The notes under the pieces are model-generated. The model was not told the origin of the DNA. It did no database searches and saw only the letters and a list, made by a program, of their open reading frames with translations. Positions 16,608 through 23,854 of a stretch of 41,980 nt of DNA are shown one piece after another. The stretch spans positions 1-41,980 of the forward strand of contig JAITVQ010000044.1 of the NCBI GenBank assembly GCA_031285745.1, read 5' to 3'. Position 1 is the first letter of the stretch. Each line of letters starts with the position of its first letter. The position numbers and the translations under genes are program-made. Source of the stretch: Puniceicoccales bacterium. Lineage in GTDB: Bacteria; Verrucomicrobiota; Verrucomicrobiia; Opitutales; UBA953.

Positions 16608-16786
16608 GATATATGTATTTTTAGTATTATGTGTAGTTTATGATAGTTAATCATCCCAATCGGAATAATTGATTGGTAGTAAGCAGAAGAGGGATTTTCT
16701 GGGAAAAGGCGATGATTTTGTTGATGAAATTGTTAATTATAAGTTGTGCTGGAAGGTTACGGAAGTTTTTGCACCGTGATAGCCTT

Positions 16787-17074
16787 CTCCGTATTGATAC
16801 GGAGCTTCCATTTCACCTAGGGAGGTGTTTGAGAAGTAATACGGTGGCATTAATCCCGGTGAGATAGTTCCGCCGTATGCGTACGGAGACGCCAATTCAC
16901 GAAACATGGGTCTTCTGTCCTAATACGGAGGAGCGATTCCGGCCGGTGAGGTTTGGCCGTATGCATACAGTCATGCTGTAACAGCTGGCATGAGGTTTCC
17001 GTATGGGTACGATGCAAACAAATCAGCTGATTTTGTCCCTCTGTATGTGTACGGAGGAGACTCGTTGCCCGGCA
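16787..17074. repeat. Array 1: seven 42-bp units, each with two palindromes
   Basis: This occupies most of the gene-free stretch 16608-17022 and runs into the end of the next ORF. The first palindrome type (CCGTAT..ATACGG core) is centred at about 16796, 16838 (decayed), 16880, 16923, 16964, 17005 and 17047, a 40-44 bp pitch. Best copies are CTCCGTATTGATACGGAG (16787-16804) and CCTCTGTATGTGTACGGAGG (17038-17057). Between them lie palindromes of unrelated sequence: CACCT/AGGTG (16814-16827), CCGGCCGG (16939-16946), TCATGC/GCATGA (16971-16993), AAATCAGCTGATTT (17020-17033) and TGCC/GGCA (17066-17074); those near 16860 and 16900 are weak. No frame is open through the array. The remaining 16608-16786 is AT-rich leader DNA. 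Confidence 0.75.
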
Positions 17075-17517
17075 GGGAAGGACATCAACTGGTAGGGTGT
17101 GCTGGTGTCGTTGTTGATGCCCATGTTGAAAATGAGGAACGGCGCCTCCTCATACATGCGGGCCTGCCAGAGAGTGTCGGCGTAGTTCTCAAACGCGATT
17201 TTGATGGTGAGCGCCTTGCCTTTGCCCAGCGCGTCGGAGATATCCTCGGAGGACCAGGTTATTTTTTCGCAGGCATCCTTGGATTGCAGTCCTCCGGCTT
17301 GGAAGTAGGCATAATCAATAACCTTTTGCCCCTTGGCGTTTTTGACAAAGTAAAGACCGGTATTGAGATTGAACCCAAGCTCGACCCGGTCGTTTTTCAG
17401 GTAAACGGAGTTGGGACCATCCGCAGTGCCTGTGGCCACAGTGACGTGGTTTTGAGCCAAGGCTGTGTTAAGATAAAAGACAAACAGGAGAAGAAATCCG
17501 AGCAGCAGTTTTTTCAT
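17023..17517 (-). pseudogene. Truncated secreted glycosidase-like gene (N-terminal domain only)
   Basis: The 164-aa ORF begins with a signal peptide (MKKLLLGFLLLFVFYLNTALAQ). A beta-sandwich-like segment (VYLKNDRVELGFNLNTGLYF, then MYEEAPFLIFNMGINND) resembles the N-terminal domain of large secreted alpha-galactosidase-type glycosidases, usually several hundred residues longer. No catalytic domain follows. Family-like sequence stops near SFPAGQR (about base 17065), exactly where hairpin array 1 begins, and the reading frame ends inside the array at 17023. In another frame of the array, PYxYG-like pieces recur every 14 codons but are broken by stops. I read this as a gene cut by insertion or recombination at the array. 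A short functional protein cannot be excluded. Confidence 0.6.
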
Positions 17518-17745
17518 TTTCGGAGGCAGGCTGGGTGAGTAGGCGAGGATGCTTCGTTGGGATGGTTAACGGAAACCTAGCCTAATGCTATTTGCCGCAA
17601 AAGAACATGGATAAAGCCATGAATTCTCTTGTGTGTTTTGCTCGTGGATGAGTGTGAGCTTCTGTTCTGATGATCCTATGGCTCAGCGACGGTGAGACTC
17701 CGGCGATTCCCGTCGAAGATGTTCCTGCGAAGCATCAATAAAATC

Positions 17746-17782
17746 AAGCGGCCAGGCTCCGAAAAACGAACCCTGGCCGCTT
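17746..17782 (-). terminator. Terminator of the grpE-dnaJ transcript
   Basis: An 11-bp stem AAGCGGCCAGG / CCTGGCCGCTT is followed on the - strand by a T-rich tail (TTGATTTTATT). A second, smaller hairpin (TTTCCAG / CTGGAAA, 17789-17807) sits directly after the dnaJ stop. The rest of the 304-bp gap 17518-17821 shows nothing recognisable beyond the likely promoter area of the truncated glycosidase gene. Confidence 0.8.
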
Positions 17783-17821
17783 TGAAAATTTCCAGGCAGG
17801 CTGGAAACTTCGCCATTTTTA

Positions 17822-18970
17822 CTAACCGAAGAATTTCCGGAATTTTTCCGCCCAGCTTTCGGAAACAGGATGCACGTCGTCGCCCGAGGCATGGGCAAAG
17901 GATTCCAGTTTTTCCCGCTGCTCCGGGGTAAGTTTTTTGGGAACGTCGATTTCGATGCGAACCATCTGGTCGCCGCGCTTGCCGCTGCGCAGGTTGGGCA
18001 TGCCTTTATCACGCAGGCGGAAGGTGGTGCCGTTGGAAGTCCCTGTCGGGATTTTCAACGAAGCCTTTCCGTCCAGGGTGGGGACTTCGACATTTCCGCC
18101 CAGGGCTGCGAGCGTGAATTTAATCGGAACCGTGCAGTAAAGGTCATCGCCGTTTCGCTCGTAAAGATCGTGCTCCTCGACGTGGACGATGATATAGAGA
18201 TCGCCCGCAGGGCCTCCATTGGGGCCAGCCGAGCCGTCGCCGCTGGAGCGGAGTTTCATACCGGTATCGACACCGGGGGGGACGCGTTTGGTGAGCGTGG
18301 CAGTCTCGACGGTGCGCCCCTCGCCCTTGCATTTTTTGCAGGGATTCTCGATAACGCTGCCCGAGCCTCCGCAAGTCGGACAGGGTTGCCGGATGGAAAA
18401 GAAACCGTTGGAGCGTACTACCTGCCCCTTGCCGTGACAGGTGGCGCAGGTTTTCCGCTTGGAGCCAGGCTCGGCTCCGCTGCCGTGACAATGGTCGCAG
18501 GCGACATGCCGCCGGTATTTGATGGTTTTTTCCGTGCCCTTGGCCGCTTCTTCCAGGGTAATCTTGAGGTCAAAACGGAGGTCGTCGCCACGTTGATCCT
18601 CGGGATCGGCGCCGCCTCCTCTGCCAAAAAACTCGTCGAAGATGCCACCACCTCCCCCTCCGCCGAACATTTGGCGGAAGATGTCCATTGGGTCGTGGAA
18701 TCCACCTCCCATGCCTCCGGGACCGCCTGCCCGTGGCCCAGAACTCCCCTCGAAGGCTGCTGCCCCGAATTGGTCATAGGTGGAGCGTTTTTGCGGATCA
18801 GAGAGAACCTCGTAAGCGTGGGAGACCTTCTTGAACATCTCCTCGGCAGACTTGTCACCCGGATTGCGGTCCGGGTGATATTTCATGGCCTGTTTACGAT
18901 AGGATTTTTTTATCTCATCGGCGGAAGCGTTACGCTCAACTCCCAGAAGCTTATAATAGTCGTCGGCCAT
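17822..18970 (-). CDS. dnaJ: Chaperone protein DnaJ (Hsp40)
   Basis: A full-length 382-aa type I Hsp40 that delivers unfolded clients to DnaK and stimulates its ATPase. The J domain starts at residue 3 ([13 protein letters not shown]) with HPD at 32-34. It is followed by a Gly/Phe-rich linker ([20 protein letters not shown]), four CxxCxGxG zinc repeats ([32 protein letters not shown]), and the C-terminal client-binding domains. It lies 52 bp downstream of grpE on the same strand, with a terminator after it. dnaK is not in this window, so the DnaK system is split across loci. No CIRCE-like heat-shock element was noticed. Confidence 0.97.
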   Translation of the reverse strand: MADDYYKLLGVERNASADEIKKSYRKQAMKYHPDRNPGDKSAEEMFKKVSHAYEVLSDPQKRSTYDQFGAAAFEGSSGPRAGGPGGMGGGFHDPMDIFRQMFGGGGGGGIFDEFFGRGGGADPEDQRGDDLRFDLKITLEEAAKGTEKTIKYRRHVACDHCHGSGAEPGSKRKTCATCHGKGQVVRSNGFFSIRQPCPTCGGSGSVIENPCKKCKGEGRTVETATLTKRVPPGVDTGMKLRSSGDGSAGPNGGPAGDLYIIVHVEEHDLYERNGDDLYCTVPIKFTLAALGGNVEVPTLDGKASLKIPTGTSNGTTFRLRDKGMPNLRSGKRGDQMVRIEIDVPKKLTPEQREKLESFAHASGDDVHPVSESWAEKFRKFFG

Positions 18971-19022
18971 TTTCTTCGGAAAAACTGTGATGCTGAAATC
19001 GGATTGGCAAAGTTATTGTGGC

Positions 19023-19640
19023 TCAGTTTGCCGGTGTTTCACTGCTTTCGGCGGCAGGACCTGTGGAGAGCGTGACGGAGGCCGGGCGGATGAGCCGGTC
19101 ATGGAGTTTGTAGCCGATGCGGAAGACCTCGGCGACATGGTGATCTGGAATGGTCGGGTGTGGCGCCTGGCTGAGGGATTCGTGCAGATTGGGATCAAAG
19201 AGTTCGCCGACTGGATTGATCTCCCGGAGCCCGTGTTGCTCCAGCGTGGTTTTAATCTGGTTGGCAATCATCTTGAAACCATCCGTGACGGGTTTGGCTT
19301 CGGGAAGGTTCTCGGCAGTGGCCAGCCCGATGCCCAAATTATCAAGGATGGGGAGCATGTCTTCCAGCAACCCCTGGGTGGCAAATTTGCGCAGGTCTTC
19401 CTTTTCACGGACCACCCGGCGGCGGTAATTGTCAAGATCGGCCAACGCCCGGGCATAGTGATCCTTGAGCTTGATGATCTCCTGCTCCGCCTTCGCAAGT
19501 TTGTCCTCGATGTCGCTCCCGGGAGCTTTTTCAGCCGTGCGGGTGGCTTCCGCCGAGGTGGCGGAAGATTCAGGTTCTGGAGTGGCAGATGTTTCGGGGG
19601 CGGTGTGGTCGGCAGGTGTCTTGTCGCTGTCAGTCGTCAT
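19023..19640 (-). CDS. grpE: Nucleotide exchange factor GrpE
   Basis: A 205-aa GrpE that swaps ADP for ATP on DnaK. An acidic, low-complexity Thr/Ser/Pro/Glu-rich N-terminus (first 45 residues) precedes a long coiled-coil helix (IEDKLAKAEQEIIKLKDHYA, then DLDNYRRRVVREKEDLRKFA) and the C-terminal beta domain (PNLHESLSQAPHPTIPDHHV, FRIGYKLHDRLIRPASVTLS). The ATG at 19640 was chosen, with an AAGAG just upstream; a GTG nine codons earlier is possible. It is followed by dnaJ, and the upstream AsmA-like gene ends 30 bp before it, so the three may share a transcript. Confidence 0.95.
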   Translation of the reverse strand: MTTDSDKTPADHTAPETSATPEPESSATSAEATRTAEKAPGSDIEDKLAKAEQEIIKLKDHYARALADLDNYRRRVVREKEDLRKFATQGLLEDMLPILDNLGIGLATAENLPEAKPVTDGFKMIANQIKTTLEQHGLREINPVGELFDPNLHESLSQAPHPTIPDHHVAEVFRIGYKLHDRLIRPASVTLSTGPAAESSETPAN

Positions 19641-19670
19641 GTCTCTTTTAAATATTTTTTTAAACACGGA

Positions 19671-20597
19671 TTATTTCTTTTCGTCTTTTTTGTTTCCGCC
19701 CAGCAGGCCGCCAATCGAGTCGGAGATGCCTTTGACGGCTTCATTGGCTTTTTCTCCGGCCTTGTTAATGACTTCCGTGGCTTTTTCCCCGGCTTGGATC
19801 ACGCGTCCGGTGGCTTCGGAGTAGATGCCGTTGAGCGTGCCGATGGCGAGGGCGCCGAGCCCTTTCGAATTGAGAACGGCGTCGATCTTGTCGTAGACCT
19901 TTTCCTTGATATTCTCGTCGGTGATATCGGTAAACTCCAGTTCGAACATATTCTCCGTGTCGGGAATGAGAGTCCCCTCGCTATTGGAACCATCGCCGAT
20001 GATGGCCTTGATGTGGTCCAGCTTGAGAACAAGTTTGTCGATTTTGAAGTGAATGGGCTTGGATTCTTTTTTGTCGGTCGGTTTTTCTTCAGGCTTTGGA
20101 GAAGTATCCTCGGATGCAAAGGCATTCTTGAAATCAAGGACGTTGTTGTCGGTTGCGTACTCGGTGGCCAGTTTTCCTTTGCCGACAAAGGTGAAGGCTT
20201 TCACATCGAGGATCACTTCTTTAACGTGATAGGTGTCGGTGAGGAAGCTGGGAATGCTGACCTCGGCCTTGACCTGGTTAATGTCAATGAAGTCCTTGTT
20301 GTGGAAGCGGGCCGGGTTGGTCAGCTTGATGTTCTTCAGGTCAACCCGTCCTGCGAAAAGGTTGATGTTGTTCTCTCCTACGACAAGGTCAGCGCCAGCC
20401 TTGTCCTTGATGACCCCGGAGGCAATCGCAGGCACCGAACGTCCGGCAATCCAGACACCAAGCGCCAGTGCGAGAATGAGAAAAAGGAGGAATCCCCCAA
20501 ATAGGACAAATAGACACCCTAATGTTTTTTTATAAAAGGGTTTCTTTTCCTTCTGATCCTTTTGGTCCTGTTTTTCCGTTTTTTCTTGTTTGTCCAT
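19671..20597 (-). CDS. AsmA-like single-pass membrane protein
   Basis: A 308-aa protein. The start at 20597 gives a charged Lys/Glu/Gln cytoplasmic tail (about 25 residues), then one membrane helix (about 29-52, LGCLFVLFGGFLLFLILALALG). The remainder lies outside the inner membrane. The segment VDLKNIKLTNPARFHNKDF, then IDINQVKAEVSI and HVKEVILDVKAF, has the alternating beta pattern of AsmA/DUF748-type periplasmic proteins, which form lipid-transport-like beta grooves. The C-terminus is an Ala/Gly/Lys amphipathic stretch (VINKAGEKANEAVKGISDSI). It is shorter than typical AsmA. It sits upstream of grpE with a 30-bp gap. The precise role is unknown. Confidence 0.7.
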   Translation of the reverse strand: MDKQEKTEKQDQKDQKEKKPFYKKTLGCLFVLFGGFLLFLILALALGVWIAGRSVPAIASGVIKDKAGADLVVGENNINLFAGRVDLKNIKLTNPARFHNKDFIDINQVKAEVSIPSFLTDTYHVKEVILDVKAFTFVGKGKLATEYATDNNVLDFKNAFASEDTSPKPEEKPTDKKESKPIHFKIDKLVLKLDHIKAIIGDGSNSEGTLIPDTENMFELEFTDITDENIKEKVYDKIDAVLNSKGLGALAIGTLNGIYSEATGRVIQAGEKATEVINKAGEKANEAVKGISDSIGGLLGGNKKDEKK

Positions 20598-20710
20598 GGA
20601 TGAAACAATGATGAATGAAGCCGAAATAGCAAGCAGGGTACCCGGCGTCAAGCAGGTGACTTAACCTTTTTTATGTTCAGGGGTTTGTTGTCCGGGAATA
20701 TTTCCAATAA

Positions 20711-20743
20711 AAAAGCCCTGCAGCTTGGCGCCGCAGGGCTTTT
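20711..20743 (-). terminator. Intrinsic terminator of the lipoprotein gene
   Basis: A perfect 11-bp stem AAAAGCCCTGC / GCAGGGCTTTT with an 11-nt loop lies 16 bp after the lipoprotein stop codon. On the - strand it runs into a T tract (complement of the As at 20709-20714). Confidence 0.88.
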
Positions 20744-20759
20744 AGGGCTAAATATCGGA

Positions 20760-21263
20760 TTATTCGGCGGCTGGAGGAGGTGCTTCAATCGAGCAGAGAA
20801 TTTCTTCACCAACGGTAAGGGCAGGGATATCCTGCTGGTTGGGGAGAAGTTCGGCAATGATGTCTTCCCCGTCTACTTCGACTACGCGGAGCTTGGCGGC
20901 CTTCTTTTGGTTGGATACGATGAGCATATCCCCGGGAGCGGGCTTGTCCATCCGCATCAGGCTGACAAGGCCGAGGTCGCCGCGAACTTCCTTGATATAG
21001 GCTCTGGCTGGATCTTCAGGAGCCTTGGGTACGACTGGTTCATCGGCGGCAGGCTTGTCTTTTTCCCAGCTATAGGCTCTGGTTTCCACGGGCTGCTGGA
21101 CTTGGGTATCGGGCTTGGTCGCAACAGTGCGGGCAATCGGGTTTCCGGAGCTGCCGGTGTTTCCATCTGTGCTCCAAGGACTTTTTGCCGTGGCGGCGTT
21201 GTCACCTGAAGAGCAACCGGCAAGCACAGCGGCCAGCGCGAGAAGAGAGAGCGTTTTTTTCAT
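20760..21263 (-). CDS. Small putative lipoprotein
   Basis: A 167-aa protein with a lipoprotein signal peptide: MKKTLSLLALAAVLAGCSSG, lipobox LAGC with Cys17 as the lipidated residue. A Ser/Gly/Asn/Pro-rich linker (about 20-85) leads to a small C-terminal beta domain (residues about 88-160, ARAYIKEVRGDLGLVSL, PGDMLIVSNQKKAAKLRVVE, EDIIAELLPNQ). That domain resembles small beta-barrel modules found in other exported proteins of this type of bacterium, but I cannot name a family. It would be anchored in a membrane facing the periplasm. It is monocistronic, with its own terminator, and divergent from hisG. Function unknown. Confidence 0.75.
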   Translation of the reverse strand: MKKTLSLLALAAVLAGCSSGDNAATAKSPWSTDGNTGSSGNPIARTVATKPDTQVQQPVETRAYSWEKDKPAADEPVVPKAPEDPARAYIKEVRGDLGLVSLMRMDKPAPGDMLIVSNQKKAAKLRVVEVDGEDIIAELLPNQQDIPALTVGEEILCSIEAPPPAAE

Positions 21264-21416
21264 GTGGGGGGCGTGAGAAGGGTATTGATGCGTTGTGCAA
21301 AGGTTTTTGGTGCACTTGTGAAGAGCCTAGGACGAAAAAACTGCGCCCAAAGTCAATACCCTTTTGCGGATTCTTTCTTGCCCCCGCCCTTGGGATTTGG
21401 TCTTTCGCTTCCTGCA

Positions 21417-22301
21417 ATGAGCACAACCACCCCATATGTAATGATAGGTCTGCCGAAAGGAAGCTTGGAGGAATCCACGCTGGGCCTTTTTGCCAAGGCG
21501 GGATATCCCGTGACCAAGAGTTCGCGGTCATACAAGCCGTCGTTCGACGATCCGGCCCTTGACGGCCGATTTGTCCGGGCACAAGAGATTTCCCGTTATG
21601 TGGAACATGGATTCTTTGATTGTGGATTAACCGGTTATGACTGGGTCGTGGAAAACAACGCCGATGTGGTGGAAGTCTGCGACCTGATTTACAGCCGGGC
21701 GTCAAATGTCCAAAGCCGCTGGGTGATTTGCGTACCCGAGGCATCCTCTGTCCAGACGGTAAAGGATTTGCAGGGCAAGCGTATCGCCACCGAGTTGGTG
21801 GAAAGTACCCGCCGGTTTCTGGCCTCGCACGGGGTGACTGCCCAGGTGGAATTTTCCTGGGGGGCGACCGAGGTAAAAGTACCCGATCTGGCCGATGCCA
21901 TCGTGGACTTGACCGAGACCGGCAGTTCCATCAAGGCCAACAAGCTGCGGATTGTGGATACCATCCTCAAGACAAACACCAAGTTCATCGCCAATAAGAA
22001 GGCTTGGGAAAATCCGCAAAAAAGGGCCAAGATCGAGGCCATTGCCATGCTGCTTCAGGCTGCGCTCAATGCCAGCACGCTGGTGGGGTTGAAGTTCAAC
22101 CTGCCCAAGTCCGAACTGGAGGTGGTTTCCACAAAACTGCCCGCATTGCGCAACCCGACCATTTCCTCGCTCTCCAATCCCGAGTGGATTGCCATCGAGA
22201 CCATCATCGACCACAAGATGGTTCGCGAAATCATCCCGACGCTCAAGGCCCACAAGGCCGAGGGTATCGTCGAGTATCCACTGAACAAGGTGGTATACTG
22301 A
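21417..22301 (+). CDS. hisG: ATP phosphoribosyltransferase, long form
   Basis: A 294-aa HisG catalysing the first step of histidine synthesis, condensation of ATP with PRPP. The start MSTTTPYVMIGLPKGSLEES gives the normal N-terminus; the longer upstream frame is not HisG-like. Core motifs are GLPKGSLEESTLGLFAKAG, FDCGLTGYDW and the PRPP-binding region around IATELVESTRRFL and VDLTETGSS. The C-terminal extension (about 215-294, VGLKFNLPKSELEVVSTKLP to GIVEYPLNKVVY) is the regulatory ACT-like domain of the long form, which confers feedback inhibition by histidine and needs no HisZ. No other his genes are nearby. An inverted-repeat element starts 6 bp after its stop codon. Confidence 0.96.
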   Translation: MSTTTPYVMIGLPKGSLEESTLGLFAKAGYPVTKSSRSYKPSFDDPALDGRFVRAQEISRYVEHGFFDCGLTGYDWVVENNADVVEVCDLIYSRASNVQSRWVICVPEASSVQTVKDLQGKRIATELVESTRRFLASHGVTAQVEFSWGATEVKVPDLADAIVDLTETGSSIKANKLRIVDTILKTNTKFIANKKAWENPQKRAKIEAIAMLLQAALNASTLVGLKFNLPKSELEVVSTKLPALRNPTISSLSNPEWIAIETIIDHKMVREIIPTLKAHKAEGIVEYPLNKVVY

Positions 22302-22306
22302 CACAA

Positions 22307-22379
22307 ATAAGAAATGAGAAATACGGAATAAGAAACGGCTCCGTGAGCCTTGGCTTATTTTTGATTTCTCATTTCTTAT
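22307..22379. repeat. 73-bp inverted-repeat element between hisG and aguB
   Basis: Two 16-bp arms are exact reverse complements: ATAAGAAATGAGAAAT at 22307-22322 and ATTTCTCATTTCTTAT at 22364-22379. Between them is a short hairpin GGCTC-CGT-GAGCC (22337-22349). The right arm ends 12 bp before the aguB start codon, so it forms the leader of aguB. It resembles a small non-autonomous or MITE-like element, or a long cruciform; no target duplication was identified. Confidence 0.75.
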
Positions 22380-22391
22380 CTCTTATTTCCC

Positions 22392-23261
22392 ATGAAAGAC
22401 TCCGTTACTCTTGGACTCATCCAGCTTGCTGCTGAGAAAACACCGGCAGAGAACCTGAAAAAGACGATTCCTCGCATTGAGGAGGTGGCTGCCAAGGGTG
22501 CGAAGATCATCGGCCTGCAGGAAATGTTCACGACGAAGTATTTTTGCACGACGCAAAATCCTGACCACTTCGATCTGGCTGAACCTATTCCGGGCGGGGC
22601 GATTACCGCCGAACTGCAGGCGGTGGCAAAACGGTTGGGCGTTGTGATAGTGGCGCCGATGTTTGAGGCGCGGGGTAGTGAGGTTTATCACAATACGGCC
22701 GCGATCATTGATGCCGATGGTACCTACATGGGAAAGTACCGGAAAATGCACATTCCGCAGGATCCGGGCTTTGAGGAAAAATTCTATTTTACGCCCGGCG
22801 ACCTGGGATTCCGATCCTGGAAAACCGCGCACGGAACCATCGGTGTGCTCATCTGTTGGGATCAATGGTATCCCGAGGCGGCACGTTTGACCGCGTTGGC
22901 GGGTGCTGAGATTCTTTTTTACCCGACTGCCATCGGTTGGCTGCCCGAAGAAAAACCGACGCTGGGTGTCGCCCAGCACTGCGCCTGGGAAACCGTGCAA
23001 CGCGGACATGCCGTGGCGAATGGCTGCCATGTCGCGGTGACCAACCGGGTGGGGGTCGAGGGGAATTCCGAGTTTTGGGGGCAGAGCTTCGTCGTCGATC
23101 CCTATGGGCAGATCATTGCCAAGGCATCACCGGACAAGGAAGAGGTGCTCATCGCTACCTGTGATTTGAAAAAGCAGCGCGAATTCCGGCGCATTTGGCC
23201 TTTCTTCCGTGACCGGCGCATCGACGCCTACAGCGATATCGCCAAGCGTTTGGTGGATTAG
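22392..23261 (+). CDS. aguB: N-carbamoylputrescine amidohydrolase
   Basis: A 289-aa carbon-nitrogen hydrolase (nitrilase superfamily) that converts N-carbamoylputrescine to putrescine, CO2 and ammonia. The catalytic triad is visible: Glu44 in GLQEMF, Lys118 in KYRKMHIPQ and Cys155 in VLICWDQWYPEAAR. Features typical of the plant-type AguB group are KMHIPQDPGFEEKFYFTPGD, GWLPEE and QHCAWETVQRGHAVANGC. It pairs with agmatine deiminase (aguA) 593 bp downstream to complete arginine-derived putrescine synthesis. An inverted-repeat element directly precedes it, and a repeat-flanked GxxExxY gene separates it from aguA. Confidence 0.95.
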   Translation: MKDSVTLGLIQLAAEKTPAENLKKTIPRIEEVAAKGAKIIGLQEMFTTKYFCTTQNPDHFDLAEPIPGGAITAELQAVAKRLGVVIVAPMFEARGSEVYHNTAAIIDADGTYMGKYRKMHIPQDPGFEEKFYFTPGDLGFRSWKTAHGTIGVLICWDQWYPEAARLTALAGAEILFYPTAIGWLPEEKPTLGVAQHCAWETVQRGHAVANGCHVAVTNRVGVEGNSEFWGQSFVVDPYGQIIAKASPDKEEVLIATCDLKKQREFRRIWPFFRDRRIDAYSDIAKRLVD

Positions 23262-23269
23262 AAAATAAT

Positions 23270-23399
23270 GGACAGGATGACAGGATTTACAGGATGACAC
23301 TAATTCTTACCATATCTTGGCGAATAAAGGATTACATTTGTTTCAATAGATTAATTTGTACTTACCGAAGGCCATCCTGTAAATCCTGTCATCCTGTCC
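23270..23399. repeat. Inverted pair of 26-bp repeats downstream of aguB
   Basis: A 26-bp sequence beginning ATCCTGTAAATCCTGTC occurs at 23374-23399 on the + strand and as its exact reverse complement at 23270-23295. The 78-bp AT-rich centre holds no gene. The unit is internally repetitive (ATCCTGT is repeated within it). The right copy ends 16 bp before the GxxExxY start codon. A third, direct copy at 23827-23852 closes the other side of that gene. Confidence 0.9.
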
Positions 23400-23415
23400 A
23401 ATTTTATTTCTACTA

Positions 23416-23817
23416 ATGGAGCATTCGCAGTTAACAGAGAAAATCATCCATTGTGCATATGCGGTTCACAATGAAATTGGGTCAGGTTTACTGGAGTCGG
23501 TATATGAAAAGGCGATGATGATTGCCCTTCGAAAGTCAGGTTTGGATGTGGCGGCACAGGTTCCTCTCAAGGTATTTTTCCAAGGTGAATGTGGCGGTGA
23601 TTTCTATGCTGATATTATCGTTAACGACACCGTGATCTTGGAACTCAAGGCATGTCGCTCCTTGGCGGCTGAGCACGAGGTGCAGTTGGTCAATTATCTG
23701 AATATTGCCCGAAAAGAAATCGGGCTGTTGATAAACTTTGGCGAATCCAAGGTTGAGGTGCGGCGCAAACACCGCAAATACGAACCCAGTACAAGAACAA
23801 CTGCTTTGGCAGACTAA
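23416..23817 (+). CDS. GxxExxY-family protein (PDDEXK-like)
   Basis: A 133-aa member of the GxxExxY family: the namesake motif appears as GLLESVY near residue 18. The downstream strand-rich region (FYADIIVNDTVILELKAC, then LVNYLNIARKEIGLLINFG) carries a D...E-x-K pattern (Asp, Glu-Leu-Lys) typical of PDDEXK nuclease-like folds. The cellular role is not established. The gene lies alone between aguB and aguA, two genes that would otherwise be adjacent, and is bounded by 26-bp direct repeats at 23374-23399 and 23827-23852. This suggests a cassette that inserted here. Its 3' end overlaps no neighbour; aguA begins 37 bp later. Confidence 0.9.
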   Translation: MEHSQLTEKIIHCAYAVHNEIGSGLLESVYEKAMMIALRKSGLDVAAQVPLKVFFQGECGGDFYADIIVNDTVILELKACRSLAAEHEVQLVNYLNIARKEIGLLINFGESKVEVRRKHRKYEPSTRTTALAD

Positions 23818-23826
23818 GGCTGAAGC

Positions 23827-23852
23827 ATCCTGTAAATCCTGTCATCCTGTCC
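23827..23852 (+). repeat. Third 26-bp repeat copy, abutting the aguA start codon
   Basis: This is an exact direct copy of the repeat at 23374-23399 and is inverted relative to 23270-23295. Two bases separate its end from the ATG of aguA, so the repeat occupies the place where a ribosome-binding site would be; no Shine-Dalgarno-like purine stretch is left. Direct copies on both sides of the GxxExxY gene fit a cassette or recombination boundary. Confidence 0.9.
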
Positions 23853-23854
23853 AT

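Noticed and set aside
18987-20504. Long + strand ORF (505 codons) opposite grpE and the AsmA-like gene
   Set aside because: It lies antisense to well-supported genes and its translation resembles no protein family; it is a shadow of codon bias. The same holds for 2513-3367, 8883-10142, 12004-13140, 17870-19075 and 40088-41497.
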